Origin: Nitrososphaerota archaeon
Lineage (GTDB): Archaea > Thermoproteota > Nitrososphaeria > Conexivisphaerales > Conexivisphaeraceae
Assembly (NCBI GenBank): GCA_015522695.1
Contig: WALT01000010.1
Location: 78,961 to 142,960, forward strand
Length of the DNA: 64,000 nucleotides
Direction of reading: 5' to 3'
This document shows, piece by piece, positions 44,308-53,148 of this stretch; the first letter of the stretch is position 1; every line of letters begins with the position of its first letter. Under the pieces are notes generated by a model. That model was not told the origin of the DNA. It ran no database searches and was given only the letters and a program-made list of their open reading frames with translations. A program made the translations under genes and the position numbers.

Positions 44308-45271
44308 ATCCTCCTCTTTTTTTCATCGATTCGGATATCTGTCGTGCGACATCTATCAGTCCACCTCTGTAAAAATAGAATATCAGGAAGACTATCGTCG
44401 CATATATGAACAGCCTGGCCTTCAACAATATCTCTATCCTGAGCGATTCCTCTATCCCCTTTATGAGATAAGCACCTATCACCGGGCCGAATATCGTGCC
44501 CCTGCCTATCAGGAAGGACATTATGAGCGGATAGCTTGCGTTGTCGAGTCCATAGATCGTAGGGTTTACGACGCCGGATAGAAATACTATGAAGCTCCCC
44601 GAGAGGCCGGCCACATATGCGCTCACTATGAGTCCATACATCTTATACTTAGTCACATCGATGCCTGCAGCCCTCGCAGCGACCTCATCCTCCCTTATGG
44701 CCTGGAGCATAAGCCCATATCTGGATTTGACTATCGCCAATGTGACGGCCAAGGCGAACACCAATAGAACGAATGACATGTTAAATTCCAATAATCTCTT
44801 GATGACCATATCGCTGCTGAGGAAAGGTATCCCGAAGAGGCCATCATGCCCCCCGAGCCAAGGTGTCGCATCCGTTATCTTCGCTGCCACGAGGATCAAG
44901 AGGAACGTCAGCAGGGCGAAGAAATGTCCTCGAAGCCTCAAGCTCGGCAGCCCTACAGCCAACGTTATCACGATCGCCACCAATGGTCCCAGGAATATTG
45001 CCGCTATCGGTGGTATCCCATAATTGAGCGCCATCAGGGCAGCTGAATATCCTGCGACGCCCATGAAGAACGAATGACCGAGGCTCAATAGGCCCAGATA
45101 ACCGAATAGGAAGTCCCAGCTTATCGCCAGCACTGCATAAGTGTTCATTATCGTGAGCAGGTACATCAAGTATTCTGCATGTATAGCTTGAGGTAGCAGC
45201 CAGTCGAATATCAGCACGAGTGCCCCTATAAGCCTGATCTTCCTCTTGGTCAAGTAGTAGATGATGGCCAA
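44297..45271 (-). CDS. livM: Branched-chain-type ABC transporter permease LivM
   Basis: This 324-residue integral membrane protein has about nine hydrophobic segments and a LivM signature late in the chain: IREDEVAARAAGIDVTKYK followed by ISAYVAGLSG-like helix (here VSAYVAGLSGSF). LGYLGLLSLGHSFFMGVAGY near residue 60 is also typical. It forms the channel with LivH. The gene is 6 bp downstream of livH and converges with the SCP2 gene. Confidence 0.94.
   Translation of the reverse strand: MAIIYYLTKRKIRLIGALVLIFDWLLPQAIHAEYLMYLLTIMNTYAVLAISWDFLFGYLGLLSLGHSFFMGVAGYSAALMALNYGIPPIAAIFLGPLVAIVITLAVGLPSLRLRGHFFALLTFLLILVAAKITDATPWLGGHDGLFGIPFLSSDMVIKRLLEFNMSFVLLVFALAVTLAIVKSRYGLMLQAIREDEVAARAAGIDVTKYKMYGLIVSAYVAGLSGSFIVFLSGVVNPTIYGLDNASYPLIMSFLIGRGTIFGPVIGAYLIKGIEESLRIEILLKARLFIYATIVFLIFYFYRGGLIDVARQISESMKKRGGSRP
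44317..44323 (+). terminator. Oligo-T terminator of the SCP2 gene
   Basis: A run of seven Ts lies about 10 bases after the SCP2 stop, within the 3' end of the convergent livM gene. It is the expected form of an archaeal intrinsic terminator. Confidence 0.5.
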
Positions 45272-45277
45272 CGGGTA

Positions 45278-46159
45278 TCACACCTCCCTGCTTCTGCCGA
45301 ATATCCCCTGTGGCCTGAACCAGAGCACGAGCACGACTGCTATCATCGATGCTGCACCGGCAAGCAATGGAGATACGAAGTTCAGCACCGCCACCTCCAC
45401 ATATCCTATGATGAACGATGCGAGAAGGGCACCACGGAAGTCCCCCAGACCACCTAACACGACTATCGCGAAGGCATACGTTAGGACATCCCAGCCCATG
45501 AACGGGGTTATGTGCTCGACAGGTGAGACGAGGGCTCCAGCTATCCCCGATAACATGACGGAGAGGCCTATAGCGTACGCCATGATGCTATCCGGCTTGA
45601 CGCCCATCAGGAGGGAGGCCATGGGATCCTGCGCCACAGCCCTTATGGCCATGCCGAGCTTGCTACGATAGATGAGCCACCAAAGCATGACCAGTAATGC
45701 AAAGGACGTCACGACGGCTAGCGTCTGTTGATTGAAGACGGACACGCCGAACAGGGACGTCGAGCCCCCGATGTGCATCGGTATCGACCAAGAGAAGTCC
45801 GTGAACATCCATCGAATGAAGCTCTGAAGCATCAGGGCCAAGAGGAACGACGCCAGAAGGAAGTCAAGCGGAGCTTCCCTCATCCTCCTGTTCACCCCAT
45901 AATAGTAACCGATCCCTATCAGGAAGAGGGCGGCAGCGCCTATCAGTGTAGAGAGATACACGCTCAAATTGAGGAGTTTAACCGATAACACGTAGATGAT
46001 ATATCCCATCAACATGTACCAGGCACCATAAGCTACATCGATAACCTTCGCCACACCGAAGATCAAAGAGAAGCCCTCGGATATCAGAGCGAGTATTATC
46101 GATTCCGTAAAACCGTAGATCAACACCACCGTTATCAGAGTGGAGGTTATCTCTATCAA
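45278..46159 (-). CDS. livH: Branched-chain-type ABC transporter permease LivH
   Basis: This 293-residue membrane protein has about eight hydrophobic segments. The LivH pattern is visible: SLIFGVAKVIDVAYGAWYMLG-type opening (GFSLIFGVAKVID), then the coupling segment AIRAVAQDPMASLLMG, the helix GIAGALVSPVEHI and the late VVLGGLGDFRGAL. It partners LivM. It lies 40 bp downstream of the binding-protein gene and 6 bp upstream of livM, so livK-livH-livM form one operon. Confidence 0.94.
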   Translation of the reverse strand: MIEITSTLITVVLIYGFTESIILALISEGFSLIFGVAKVIDVAYGAWYMLMGYIIYVLSVKLLNLSVYLSTLIGAAALFLIGIGYYYGVNRRMREAPLDFLLASFLLALMLQSFIRWMFTDFSWSIPMHIGGSTSLFGVSVFNQQTLAVVTSFALLVMLWWLIYRSKLGMAIRAVAQDPMASLLMGVKPDSIMAYAIGLSVMLSGIAGALVSPVEHITPFMGWDVLTYAFAIVVLGGLGDFRGALLASFIIGYVEVAVLNFVSPLLAGAASMIAVVLVLWFRPQGIFGRSREV

Positions 46160-46199
46160 CTCTAAACCAAAAAAGTTATGGGGAATATATCGGTTGCGT

Positions 46200-47612
46200 T
46201 CAGGGCATGACTAAATTATACACGACCTTGGGATTTCCGGCGCTCCACACATCCACTAATTTCCCATTTTGCCACTGGCCGAAGTACCAGTATATCTTCG
46301 GTTCAGCGAATTCCAAGCCGTGGAATCTGGTGAACTTGATCGGACCTATCACACCCTCGTAATCCGTTTGTTCCAACGCTTTAACCAGCTTGTCGGCATT
46401 CCAAGTTCCTGCCTTCTCTAGAGCTATCTTGAGAATGTACATACCATCGTATATATCGTATGCCGCCGTGTTCGGCGTGTCATGATATTTAGCCTTGAAC
46501 CTGTCATAGAACTCAGCGGTCTTCTGTATGGGCCAATCCTTGGGTAGCCTTATGCTCGCAGGCCACCATATGCTACTCTGTGCTTTACCTGTAGTCTGGT
46601 CCCAGAACCAGCTGAATCCTCCCAGCAGACCAGGACCCCATACTATCGGCTTTTTATATGGCGACCAGTCATAGTCCTGCCATTGCTTGACGAAGGCTAC
46701 ACCAGGAGCTCCGCTGAACAGGAACAGTATTTGGCCTACGCCTGCTGCTTTGGCTTTAGCTAAATAGCTGGAGAAATCGGCCTCCGTAGTCGGATAGAGA
46801 TCCATGTACGGTATATCGAAGCCGAACTTCGTCTGTAGCGCTTTGACGTAACTCGAGTTTCCTACCGGTCTACCCACTATTTTCACTGTCCATAGGGCGT
46901 TCTCCGCCAGTATCGCCATCCTACTCATGTTGGGATATTCGGGATGTGTTTTACTGAACGACCTCAAAGCCATCGGAAATAGGACCATGTACGGCTTGAA
47001 CACGCTGCCGTTTGCGAACAGATGGAAGTAGTATTTATAGTGTGGATAATCTTGGGCTACCTTCATCTCGACCCATGGATTGTTCGATTCTATGTCGATG
47101 AACACGATCTTGTACGAGCTTAACAGTTGACTTTGTGCCACGACGATATCCGTTCTTACTCCACCGAGTATTATCTTCGCTCCATCCACTTCTATCAGCC
47201 TTTTGAATGCCTCAACGCCTTTCTCCGTCGGTATCGATGGATTCATCTCCTCCGTATCCTCGACCACCAACTTTATCTTGTAAACACCATCTTCGAGCCT
47301 GATGCCGCCCGCGTTATTTATCTCCTCAGCTGCCATCTTGGCCGCCTTCAGCGCATGGTCCCCTGAAGGGTGCGCCAATGGTAGCGAGAGCCCTATCACA
47401 AGCTCTTTAGCCGGTTTCGGTGGAGGTGTGGGTGATGGGCTTGGAGATGCGGTGGGTGATGGGCTTGGAGATGCGGTGGGTGGAGGTGTGGGTGATGGCA
47501 CTGTCGGTGGGGCTTGCATCGCTGTTATCGCGTATACGGCTGCTGCAACTACGACTACGACCACGACTATTATTGTGATGATGACGGTCGTAGAAATGGT
47601 CTTTCTAGACAT
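46200..47612 (-). CDS. LivK-type substrate-binding protein, membrane-anchored
   Basis: This 470-residue type I periplasmic-binding-fold protein is placed outside the cell. The N-terminal hydrophobic segment (~9-30, IIVVVVVVVAAAV) acts as signal or anchor, followed by a Pro/Ser/Thr linker with a perfect repeat (PTASPSPS, twice), then the binding domain starting KELVIGLSLPLAHPSG. The GLSLPLxxP and AEEINNAGGI elements are typical of Leu/Ile/Val-binding family proteins, which also bind aromatic and other organic acids. No lipobox Cys was seen. A TATA box lies 31 nt upstream. Confidence 0.92.
   Translation of the reverse strand: MSRKTISTTVIITIIVVVVVVVAAAVYAITAMQAPPTVPSPTPPPTASPSPSPTASPSPSPTPPPKPAKELVIGLSLPLAHPSGDHALKAAKMAAEEINNAGGIRLEDGVYKIKLVVEDTEEMNPSIPTEKGVEAFKRLIEVDGAKIILGGVRTDIVVAQSQLLSSYKIVFIDIESNNPWVEMKVAQDYPHYKYYFHLFANGSVFKPYMVLFPMALRSFSKTHPEYPNMSRMAILAENALWTVKIVGRPVGNSSYVKALQTKFGFDIPYMDLYPTTEADFSSYLAKAKAAGVGQILFLFSGAPGVAFVKQWQDYDWSPYKKPIVWGPGLLGGFSWFWDQTTGKAQSSIWWPASIRLPKDWPIQKTAEFYDRFKAKYHDTPNTAAYDIYDGMYILKIALEKAGTWNADKLVKALEQTDYEGVIGPIKFTRFHGLEFAEPKIYWYFGQWQNGKLVDVWSAGNPKVVYNLVMP
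47428..47475. repeat. Two perfect 24-bp tandem repeats in the livK linker
   Basis: Two identical 24-bp units begin GTGGGTGATGGGCTT; a partial third copy follows to about 47499. They encode the PTASPSPS repeats of the Pro/Ser/Thr linker, a place where length can vary by slippage. Confidence 0.85.
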
Positions 47613-47639
47613 CTCTTTTAGAATGGTAAGTGGAGTTCC

Positions 47640-47646
47640 TTATAAA
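47640..47646 (-). promoter_or_regulatory. Probable TATA box of livKHM
   Basis: TTATAAA (plus-strand reading) is centred about 31 nt upstream of the livK ATG at 47612, in an A/T-rich 85-bp gap. A leader of a few nucleotides is implied. Confidence 0.5.
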
Positions 47647-47697
47647 CCTAGTGCTTGCGTGGATAAAAAGATAAAATAATTTGTGATTATCCAGTTA

Positions 47698-48129
47698 CTA
47701 TTTCTTCTTCTCTAATGGTCTAAATATCGGTATTGCTATTTCCTCCGTCGCATCCTCGAAATATATTTCGACGCGCATGCCGACTTCGACCTCTTCTGGC
47801 TTAACATCCACTACACGTCCATACATCCTGAAGCCTTCATCCATATCGACGATGGCTATCGTGTAGGGTAACTCTTCCCCCCAAGCCGGAGAGTTACCAG
47901 CGACGATGCGCGTTGTCGTGGCCGCATAAACCGTTCCAAGTCCGCTGACCTTCGCCCACTCAAGTTCTCTAGATCCACAGAATGGACACCATGCCTTCGG
48001 ATACCATATATAGCGGCCACAGCTCTTGCACCTCTGTACGACGAGTTCATGTCTCTTCGTGGAATCCCAGAAAGGTTTGGTCAATGGCGTCACCTCCGGT
48101 AGAGGTTTCTCATATTTCCTCTCGTTCAT
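47698..48129 (-). CDS. DUF35 OB-fold/zinc-ribbon protein 2 (ChsH2-like partner)
   Basis: This 143-residue protein has zinc ribbon CKSCGRYIWYPKAWCPFCG (C-x2-C...C-x2-C) followed by an OB fold (VYAATTTRIVAG, YTIAIVDM, VGMRVEIYFED). It overlaps the start of the gene as ATGA with the upstream thiolase homologue. In actinobacterial steroid degradation a DUF35 domain (ChsH2) binds a Cys-less thiolase homologue (Ltp2) to form a retro-aldolase, and this pair has the same gene order and features. Confidence 0.88.
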   Translation of the reverse strand: MNERKYEKPLPEVTPLTKPFWDSTKRHELVVQRCKSCGRYIWYPKAWCPFCGSRELEWAKVSGLGTVYAATTTRIVAGNSPAWGEELPYTIAIVDMDEGFRMYGRVVDVKPEEVEVGMRVEIYFEDATEEIAIPIFRPLEKKK

Positions 48130-49319
48130 GGTTCCACCCCCAGGATCAAGGCACCGGCGTTAGCGAAGTTGCTACCATAGGCTAGAGCGCCTAAGCCGCT
48201 GACCAAACCGATCCTAGCTCCATTAACCTGCCTGTTCATGGCCTCCCCCCTCAGTTGCTTCACGGCCTCTACGACCTGGACGAAACCAGCAGCCATCCCC
48301 GGCTGCCCATTCGAGATCAAACCTCCTCCTGTGTTAACCGGGAGCGTGCCCCTGTAAGAGATGTCGGTCTGCTCCACGAACTTCCCGCCCTCACCTTTGT
48401 TGCAGAAGCCTATATCCTCTATCTGCATGAGAACTGCCCCCGTGAAGTCGTCATAGAGCTGCAGGAAATCCAGCTTCTCCCTCGATATACATGCCATCTC
48501 CAAGGAATCTCTAGCCGCCACTTTCACACCGGTCGTCGTTATGTCCGGCAGGGCAGGGTCGCCCTCAGCATAATTATGTACGAGGCCGTAGCCCAAGATG
48601 TAGATCGGATTTTTTGCATGCTTATCAGCCAGCTCCTTCTTCGTCAGGATGAAGGCCAGGCCACCATTGACGAATAGTGTAGAATCGAACATCCTGAGGG
48701 GATCGGATAGTATCCTGGAGTTCAAGTAATCTTCCATGGTCATCGGCGTCTTAACGTAGGCGTTCGGGTTCAGCCTGGCGTGTTCCCTCTGCGTAACGGC
48801 TATTTTACCGAAATGCTCCTGCTTCGTGCCATATAGGTACATGTGCCGTTGCATCATCAACGCTGCCAGCGATATGAAGCCCATCAGACCGAATGGCCTC
48901 ATGTAATCCAGCTCATATCTCCAAGTCCTATTGGGATTTTCGCCAGGCGGTAACATCGGCGAGTCGCCACCTGCGAACAACACGTAATCCACCATTCCGG
49001 CCTTCAGGGCGGCTGCAGCCTGAACGATTAGCTCCACCGCGTTCGTACCGCCGAAGTCCCCCCTCAGCAGGAGCTTTGGTTTAAAGCCGAGATTCTGAAC
49101 GATCTCAGCGGACCATATCTCGCTATGGGGCCATTCGCTGCCGACTACCGCCAGCCCCTGGCCATCCATGTCTCCTTTCGTCAGGCCTGAGTCCTCCAGA
49201 GCCAGTGAGGCAGCCCACGCCGTGTACTCCTCGGCGCTCATCACGATCTCGCCCTTCTTGACCCTAGCTCTACTGTAGGGCGTCTCCCCTATACCTACTA
49301 TCGCGATATCTCCTCCCAT
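48126..49319 (-). CDS. Thiolase-fold protein without thiolase residues, possible Ltp2-type aldolase
   Basis: This 397-residue protein is of thiolase fold (SCP-x side), but every catalytic position is changed. The nucleophile region that reads ACASGS in the paralogue reads GDFGGT (residues 87-92), HDCF reads YDDF (Y289), and GHPIGATG reads NGQPGMAAG (337-345). It cannot run normal thiolysis. Steroid aldolase Ltp2 has the same fold, lacks the Cys and uses tyrosines to cleave a tertiary-alcohol acyl-CoA, with a DUF35 partner. Here the DUF35 gene overlaps by 4 bp. Retro-aldol cleavage is my inference; a structural or binding role is the alternative. Confidence 0.87.
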   Translation of the reverse strand: MGGDIAIVGIGETPYSRARVKKGEIVMSAEEYTAWAASLALEDSGLTKGDMDGQGLAVVGSEWPHSEIWSAEIVQNLGFKPKLLLRGDFGGTNAVELIVQAAAALKAGMVDYVLFAGGDSPMLPPGENPNRTWRYELDYMRPFGLMGFISLAALMMQRHMYLYGTKQEHFGKIAVTQREHARLNPNAYVKTPMTMEDYLNSRILSDPLRMFDSTLFVNGGLAFILTKKELADKHAKNPIYILGYGLVHNYAEGDPALPDITTTGVKVAARDSLEMACISREKLDFLQLYDDFTGAVLMQIEDIGFCNKGEGGKFVEQTDISYRGTLPVNTGGGLISNGQPGMAAGFVQVVEAVKQLRGEAMNRQVNGARIGLVSGLGALAYGSNFANAGALILGVEP

Positions 49320-49398
49320 CGAAAATCATCTCCGCCACGGATGGGATTTTTGAAGATATATTAACTTGTTCGTTTAGGGTTTCATCGGGGGATCGTGT

Positions 49399-50196
49399 AT
49401 GTCGGAGCAGAAGCCTCTGATACTCTATGAGAGAAAGCCGAAGGAGAAAGTGGCCATAATCACCCTGAACAGGGACGAGGCCAGGAACGCATTCAGCGTA
49501 GCTATGTTAAGGGAGTTCTATGAGGCCCTCAAGAAGGCCAACGATGATCAGGGTGTGTGGGTCGTCGTCATAACGGGTACCGGCAAGGCGTTCAGCTCAG
49601 GAGGCGACGCTAAGGAGTTCCTAGCAAACGTAGAGGCCGGCAGATACTATGACATAGAGAAATTCAATAGATTTAATCTTGAGATATGGAGGTTCATGGA
49701 GAAGATGAGGAAGCCGATCATAGCAGCCGTGAACGGCTACTGTAACATTGAGACGATCCAGGCGGTCGACCTCGTGGTCGCAAGTGAGAAGGCGAAGTTC
49801 GGCCTCCCGGAGACCGGTATAGGGATAATGCCCGGTGCCGGTATAACGATAAGGCTTCCCAGGATCGTCGGCAAGTACTGGGCGAAATACTTGTTGTTCA
49901 CCGGGGAGTGGATATCGGCTGAGGAGGCCTATAGATTGGGGTTCGTCAACGCCGTCGTGCCACATGAGCAGTTGATGGAGAGGACGATGGAACTCGTAGG
50001 GAAGATCACAAGGAATGCTCCGCTCGCCGTTGGGGCCACAAAGCTCTGCGTAAATATGGGCAGCGAGATGCCGATAGACGAGGGCACGGAATATCAGTTG
50101 AAGGAAAACCTGTTGATGTTCTACACGGAGGATCTCAAGGAGGGCATAAGGGCGTTCTTCTACGAGAAGAGGAAACCATCGTTTAAGGGTAGATAA
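49399..50196 (+). CDS. Enoyl-CoA hydratase/isomerase family protein, altered oxyanion loop
   Basis: This 265-residue crotonase-fold protein carries FSSGGDAKEF in the N-terminal half and the second Glu in FGLPETGIGIMPGAG. The usual A-L-G-G-G-x-E loop reads GYCNIET, keeping the Glu but replacing the three glycines with Y-C-N, so the oxyanion hole is unusual. It might be an isomerase, a hydrolase or a hydratase for a hindered substrate. It ends with the family's FKGR tail. It is divergent from the thiolase-like/DUF35 pair (79-bp gap) and convergent with coxG. Confidence 0.88.
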   Translation: MSEQKPLILYERKPKEKVAIITLNRDEARNAFSVAMLREFYEALKKANDDQGVWVVVITGTGKAFSSGGDAKEFLANVEAGRYYDIEKFNRFNLEIWRFMEKMRKPIIAAVNGYCNIETIQAVDLVVASEKAKFGLPETGIGIMPGAGITIRLPRIVGKYWAKYLLFTGEWISAEEAYRLGFVNAVVPHEQLMERTMELVGKITRNAPLAVGATKLCVNMGSEMPIDEGTEYQLKENLLMFYTEDLKEGIRAFFYEKRKPSFKGR

Positions 50197-50229
50197 AAAT
50201 ATTAAATGATAAAAATTATTTTTTTATTT
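50197..50229. terminator. Bidirectional A/T-rich terminator between the hydratase and coxG
   Basis: The gap between convergent genes holds several A runs (for example TAAAAAT, TAAAAATT) followed by seven Ts at 50219-50225. Read on either strand this gives oligo-T tracts, the archaeal termination signal. Confidence 0.55.
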
Positions 50230-50667
50230 ACCCTTCAACTTCTCCCGTGTACATTTAAACAGCTCTGAAACGTTCTTGTAGGCTGCATCGTTTATGTATC
50301 TTCCACCCAGCCCAGCTAACATCCCTGAGAGCTTGACATCCGCCACCCAGTCCAGCTGGGTCTTGTTCTGTTCCACTTCCTTCAATCCAACCATTGCCTT
50401 TATGTCCACCTGGCTTCCGATGCCGCTGCCAAGTATCCTCAACGTGAGCTTCTCCGGCGGGTTCTTCTCTAGGGTTTCGTACTTAGCCTTCACGGTTCCC
50501 CTCAGAAAGCCCAGGCCTACCTTGACCTCGACGCTGAAGTGATCCTGATCTGTGACATCGAGCTTCTTCAATCCCGGAGCACAGTTGCCCACCTTATTTG
50601 GGTCTGTCAAGAACCCCCATACCGTTTCTCTCGACGCCTCTATGAGCTCGGATCCCTTGAACTGAGG
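50224..50667 (-). CDS. coxG: CoxG-like SRPBCC protein
   Basis: This is a 147-residue START/SRPBCC hydrophobic-pocket protein from the ATG at 50667 (MPQFKGSELIEA), preceded by GGAGGTG at good spacing; the frame also extends 7 codons upstream. The family hallmark VWGFLTDPNKVGNCAPG lies near residue 20. CoxG proteins accompany aerobic CO dehydrogenase-type hydroxylases and help connect them to the membrane. It lies 7 bp downstream of the large subunit gene, the expected place. Confidence 0.88.
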   Translation of the reverse strand, partial: PQFKGSELIEASRETVWGFLTDPNKVGNCAPGLKKLDVTDQDHFSVEVKVGLGFLRGTVKAKYETLEKNPPEKLTLRILGSGIGSQVDIKAMVGLKEVEQNKTQLDWVADVKLSGMLAGLGGRYINDAAYKNVSELFKCTREKLKGK

Positions 50668-50674
50668 CATGCTA

Positions 50675-53125
50675 TTACACCTCCTCACCTCTTGCCTCCC
50701 TTATCATACGTAAAAGAGTATCGGGGTCTATGTGACTTTTCTCGAGCGTTATCCCCAGATGTGCTACAGCATCCTCAACCGCGTTTATCACCGCCTGAAT
50801 GGATGTGCCGCCCCCTTCTCCCATCCCCTTCGCACCCACAGGCGTAAATGGGCTTGGGGTCTCCATATGGATCACCTTGAATGCAGGTGTCTCCGTAGCA
50901 TAGGGTACTAAGTAGTCCATGAACGACGAGTTCACCAGGTTGCCATCCTCATCATACTTGTACTCCTCATATAGGGCAGCAGAGAATCCTAAGAATGCTG
51001 CCCCATGCACCTGGCCCTCCACGACGAGTGGATTTATGATCCTGCCGGAGTCGTCGACGACGACATATTCGAGGATATTCGGCAACGCCGTCTCCGGATC
51101 TATCTCGAGCACCACCACGTGCGCGTTGAACGAGTAAGTCAAAGCGAGGTTCGCCATGTTATGATCGTTCGGATGCGTGAAGGGAGGTCTGAATATGGCT
51201 ATGGAATATAGGCCGGGCTCCATCCCCGGGGGCAGTTCCGGGATATTCCCATATGCTATCCTTGCTATCCTCCTGTAGTTCGTCTTCTTCTCCGGGTTCT
51301 GCTTGCAATATGCCTGTCCATCATCGAGTACGACGTCCTCCTCTTTACAACCTAGACTATGGGCCACTATCTTGATTATTTTCTCACGGAGCCTCGCCGC
51401 CGCAATGTATACTGCTGGGATCCCCAGCGGGGCGAATCTGCTGCCGTAAGTTCCGGAGTGCATCGTGTATATCGATGTGAAGGAATCGAAGCCCGTCTGC
51501 ACATAGACATCATCATAATCCATTTCCAGTACTTCAGCCACGACCTGTGCGGCGGTTGTCTCATGGCTCACCCCCTGGGGTGAACTGCCGAGCGTGACCC
51601 TGGCCTTGCCATCCGGCGTTATCTGCACCAGCGCCCCCTCAGTACCACCTGAATACGGTAATCGAGGATTGTACATCCTGACTTGACCCATGTTGGGACC
51701 GGCCGAATCCGTTCCAACCGCCACACCTATCCCTATCAGCTTGCCCTGCTTCCTGTATTCCTCCTGTCTCTCCCTCCACTCCCAATAGTTCGCCGCCTCG
51801 AGGGCCTTCTTCAGTCCCTCCGGCCAGTCACCGCTGTCGTATATACAGCCATTCGGCGTCTCATATGGCATTTCCTCCGGTGGTACGAGGTTCTTGAGCC
51901 TCAGCTCGACGGGATCGATATCTAACTCCCTTGCTATCCTGTCCATCATCCTTTCGATCATGAAGAGATGCGGCGCCCTCGAGAAGCCCCTATTGGGGGC
52001 TGCAGGACACTTATTCGTGAATACCGCATAGTAATCGTTCTCCAGGGCCTTGATCTTGTATAAACCTGGAACCACTTGAGCCCAGACGGTTATCCCAGCT
52101 GGCTCATGCCGAGCATAGGCACCATCATCATCTATACATCTCATCTTCACGGCTAAAACCTCGCCATCAGTGGTGACGGCAGCCTTGACATAGCATATCC
52201 TCTCAGCACCATGCGTCGCAGATTGTAGATGCTCGGTCCTCGTCTCCACCCATTTCACCGGACGCCCGAGGATCTTGGACGCCATCGCGGCTAACACGAT
52301 GTAGGGCCAGTTCGCGAGCTTGTTCCCGAAACCTCCTCCCATATCCCTCGTTACGACCCTTAACTTCGGAAAGGGCATGCCAAGTCCAGCAGCCAACTGT
52401 GGCAAGAACTCCATCGGTGCTTGATTGTTACAGTATATCGTCATTATGTCCAGCCTTTCATCGTAATCTGCGACGGCCACGTTAGGTTCCAGCGGCGTGG
52501 AGCTGAACCTGTGATAGTGGAATTTCGCCTCCACTATACGGTCCGCCACCTCGAAATAATGATCTACGTCCCCCCATTTGTAGTGGACATGTGCCATCAC
52601 GTTGTTGCCGACCTCATCATGTACCAGGGGTGCATCGGGCTCCAGCGCCCTCTCGCCATCGACCAAGGCCGGAAGAGGATCGTACTCGACCTCTATATCG
52701 TCGAGAGCATCCTCGGCGGAATATCTATCCTCAGCGATCACCATCGCTACGGGCTCACCCTGAAACCTAGCCTTCCCCACGGCCAGAGGATAGTCCACAG
52801 CATTCCTGGCTGGAGGTGTGGTGGGCTGTGGGAATGGCCTCCTCATTATCTTCTTGATGTCATCACCGGTGAGCACCAATAGGACGCCCGGATGCTCCTT
52901 GGCCTTTGACGTGTCGATGTTGAGTATCTTGGCATGTGAATATGGGCTCCTGAGCAAGGCCATGTATACCATACGATGTAATTGTACATCATCGGCAAAT
53001 GCACCCTTACCCCTTATGTGCCGATATGATTCCTTGGTCTTGACAGGTTTCCCTATCCACTTCCCAGTGAGGTATTTGCCCTCTTGTTTGTATGCATCGA
53101 CTATTTCGGGCAACGCCTTGGGCAT
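50675..53125 (-). CDS. Molybdenum hydroxylase large subunit 2 (CoxL-like, form II type)
   Basis: This 816-residue catalytic subunit binds the molybdenum cofactor. It has IRGKGAFADDV at the N-terminus, KARFQGEPVAMVIA, the GGGFGNK cofactor loop, and catalytic GAKGMGEGGG near the end. The active-site loop reads AAPNRGFSRAP, akin to the AYRGAGR-type of form II proteins, not the AYXCSFR of CO-oxidising CoxL, so CO oxidation is unlikely despite the coxMSLG order. A 62-bp tract is identical to large subunit 3. It lies 23 bp after the small subunit gene. Confidence 0.92.
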   Translation of the reverse strand: MPKALPEIVDAYKQEGKYLTGKWIGKPVKTKESYRHIRGKGAFADDVQLHRMVYMALLRSPYSHAKILNIDTSKAKEHPGVLLVLTGDDIKKIMRRPFPQPTTPPARNAVDYPLAVGKARFQGEPVAMVIAEDRYSAEDALDDIEVEYDPLPALVDGERALEPDAPLVHDEVGNNVMAHVHYKWGDVDHYFEVADRIVEAKFHYHRFSSTPLEPNVAVADYDERLDIMTIYCNNQAPMEFLPQLAAGLGMPFPKLRVVTRDMGGGFGNKLANWPYIVLAAMASKILGRPVKWVETRTEHLQSATHGAERICYVKAAVTTDGEVLAVKMRCIDDDGAYARHEPAGITVWAQVVPGLYKIKALENDYYAVFTNKCPAAPNRGFSRAPHLFMIERMMDRIARELDIDPVELRLKNLVPPEEMPYETPNGCIYDSGDWPEGLKKALEAANYWEWRERQEEYRKQGKLIGIGVAVGTDSAGPNMGQVRMYNPRLPYSGGTEGALVQITPDGKARVTLGSSPQGVSHETTAAQVVAEVLEMDYDDVYVQTGFDSFTSIYTMHSGTYGSRFAPLGIPAVYIAAARLREKIIKIVAHSLGCKEEDVVLDDGQAYCKQNPEKKTNYRRIARIAYGNIPELPPGMEPGLYSIAIFRPPFTHPNDHNMANLALTYSFNAHVVVLEIDPETALPNILEYVVVDDSGRIINPLVVEGQVHGAAFLGFSAALYEEYKYDEDGNLVNSSFMDYLVPYATETPAFKVIHMETPSPFTPVGAKGMGEGGGTSIQAVINAVEDAVAHLGITLEKSHIDPDTLLRMIREARGEEV
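51723..51784. repeat. 62-bp tract identical to 59961-60022
   Basis: The two large-subunit genes carry an identical 62-bp segment (starts ACACCTATCCC) encoding the WEWRERQEEYRKQGKLIGIG region. The flanks diverge at once, which is more like gene conversion or strong recent constraint than a whole-gene duplication. Confidence 0.85.
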
Positions 53126-53148
53126 TTTTAAATTAATCCCCCTCTACA

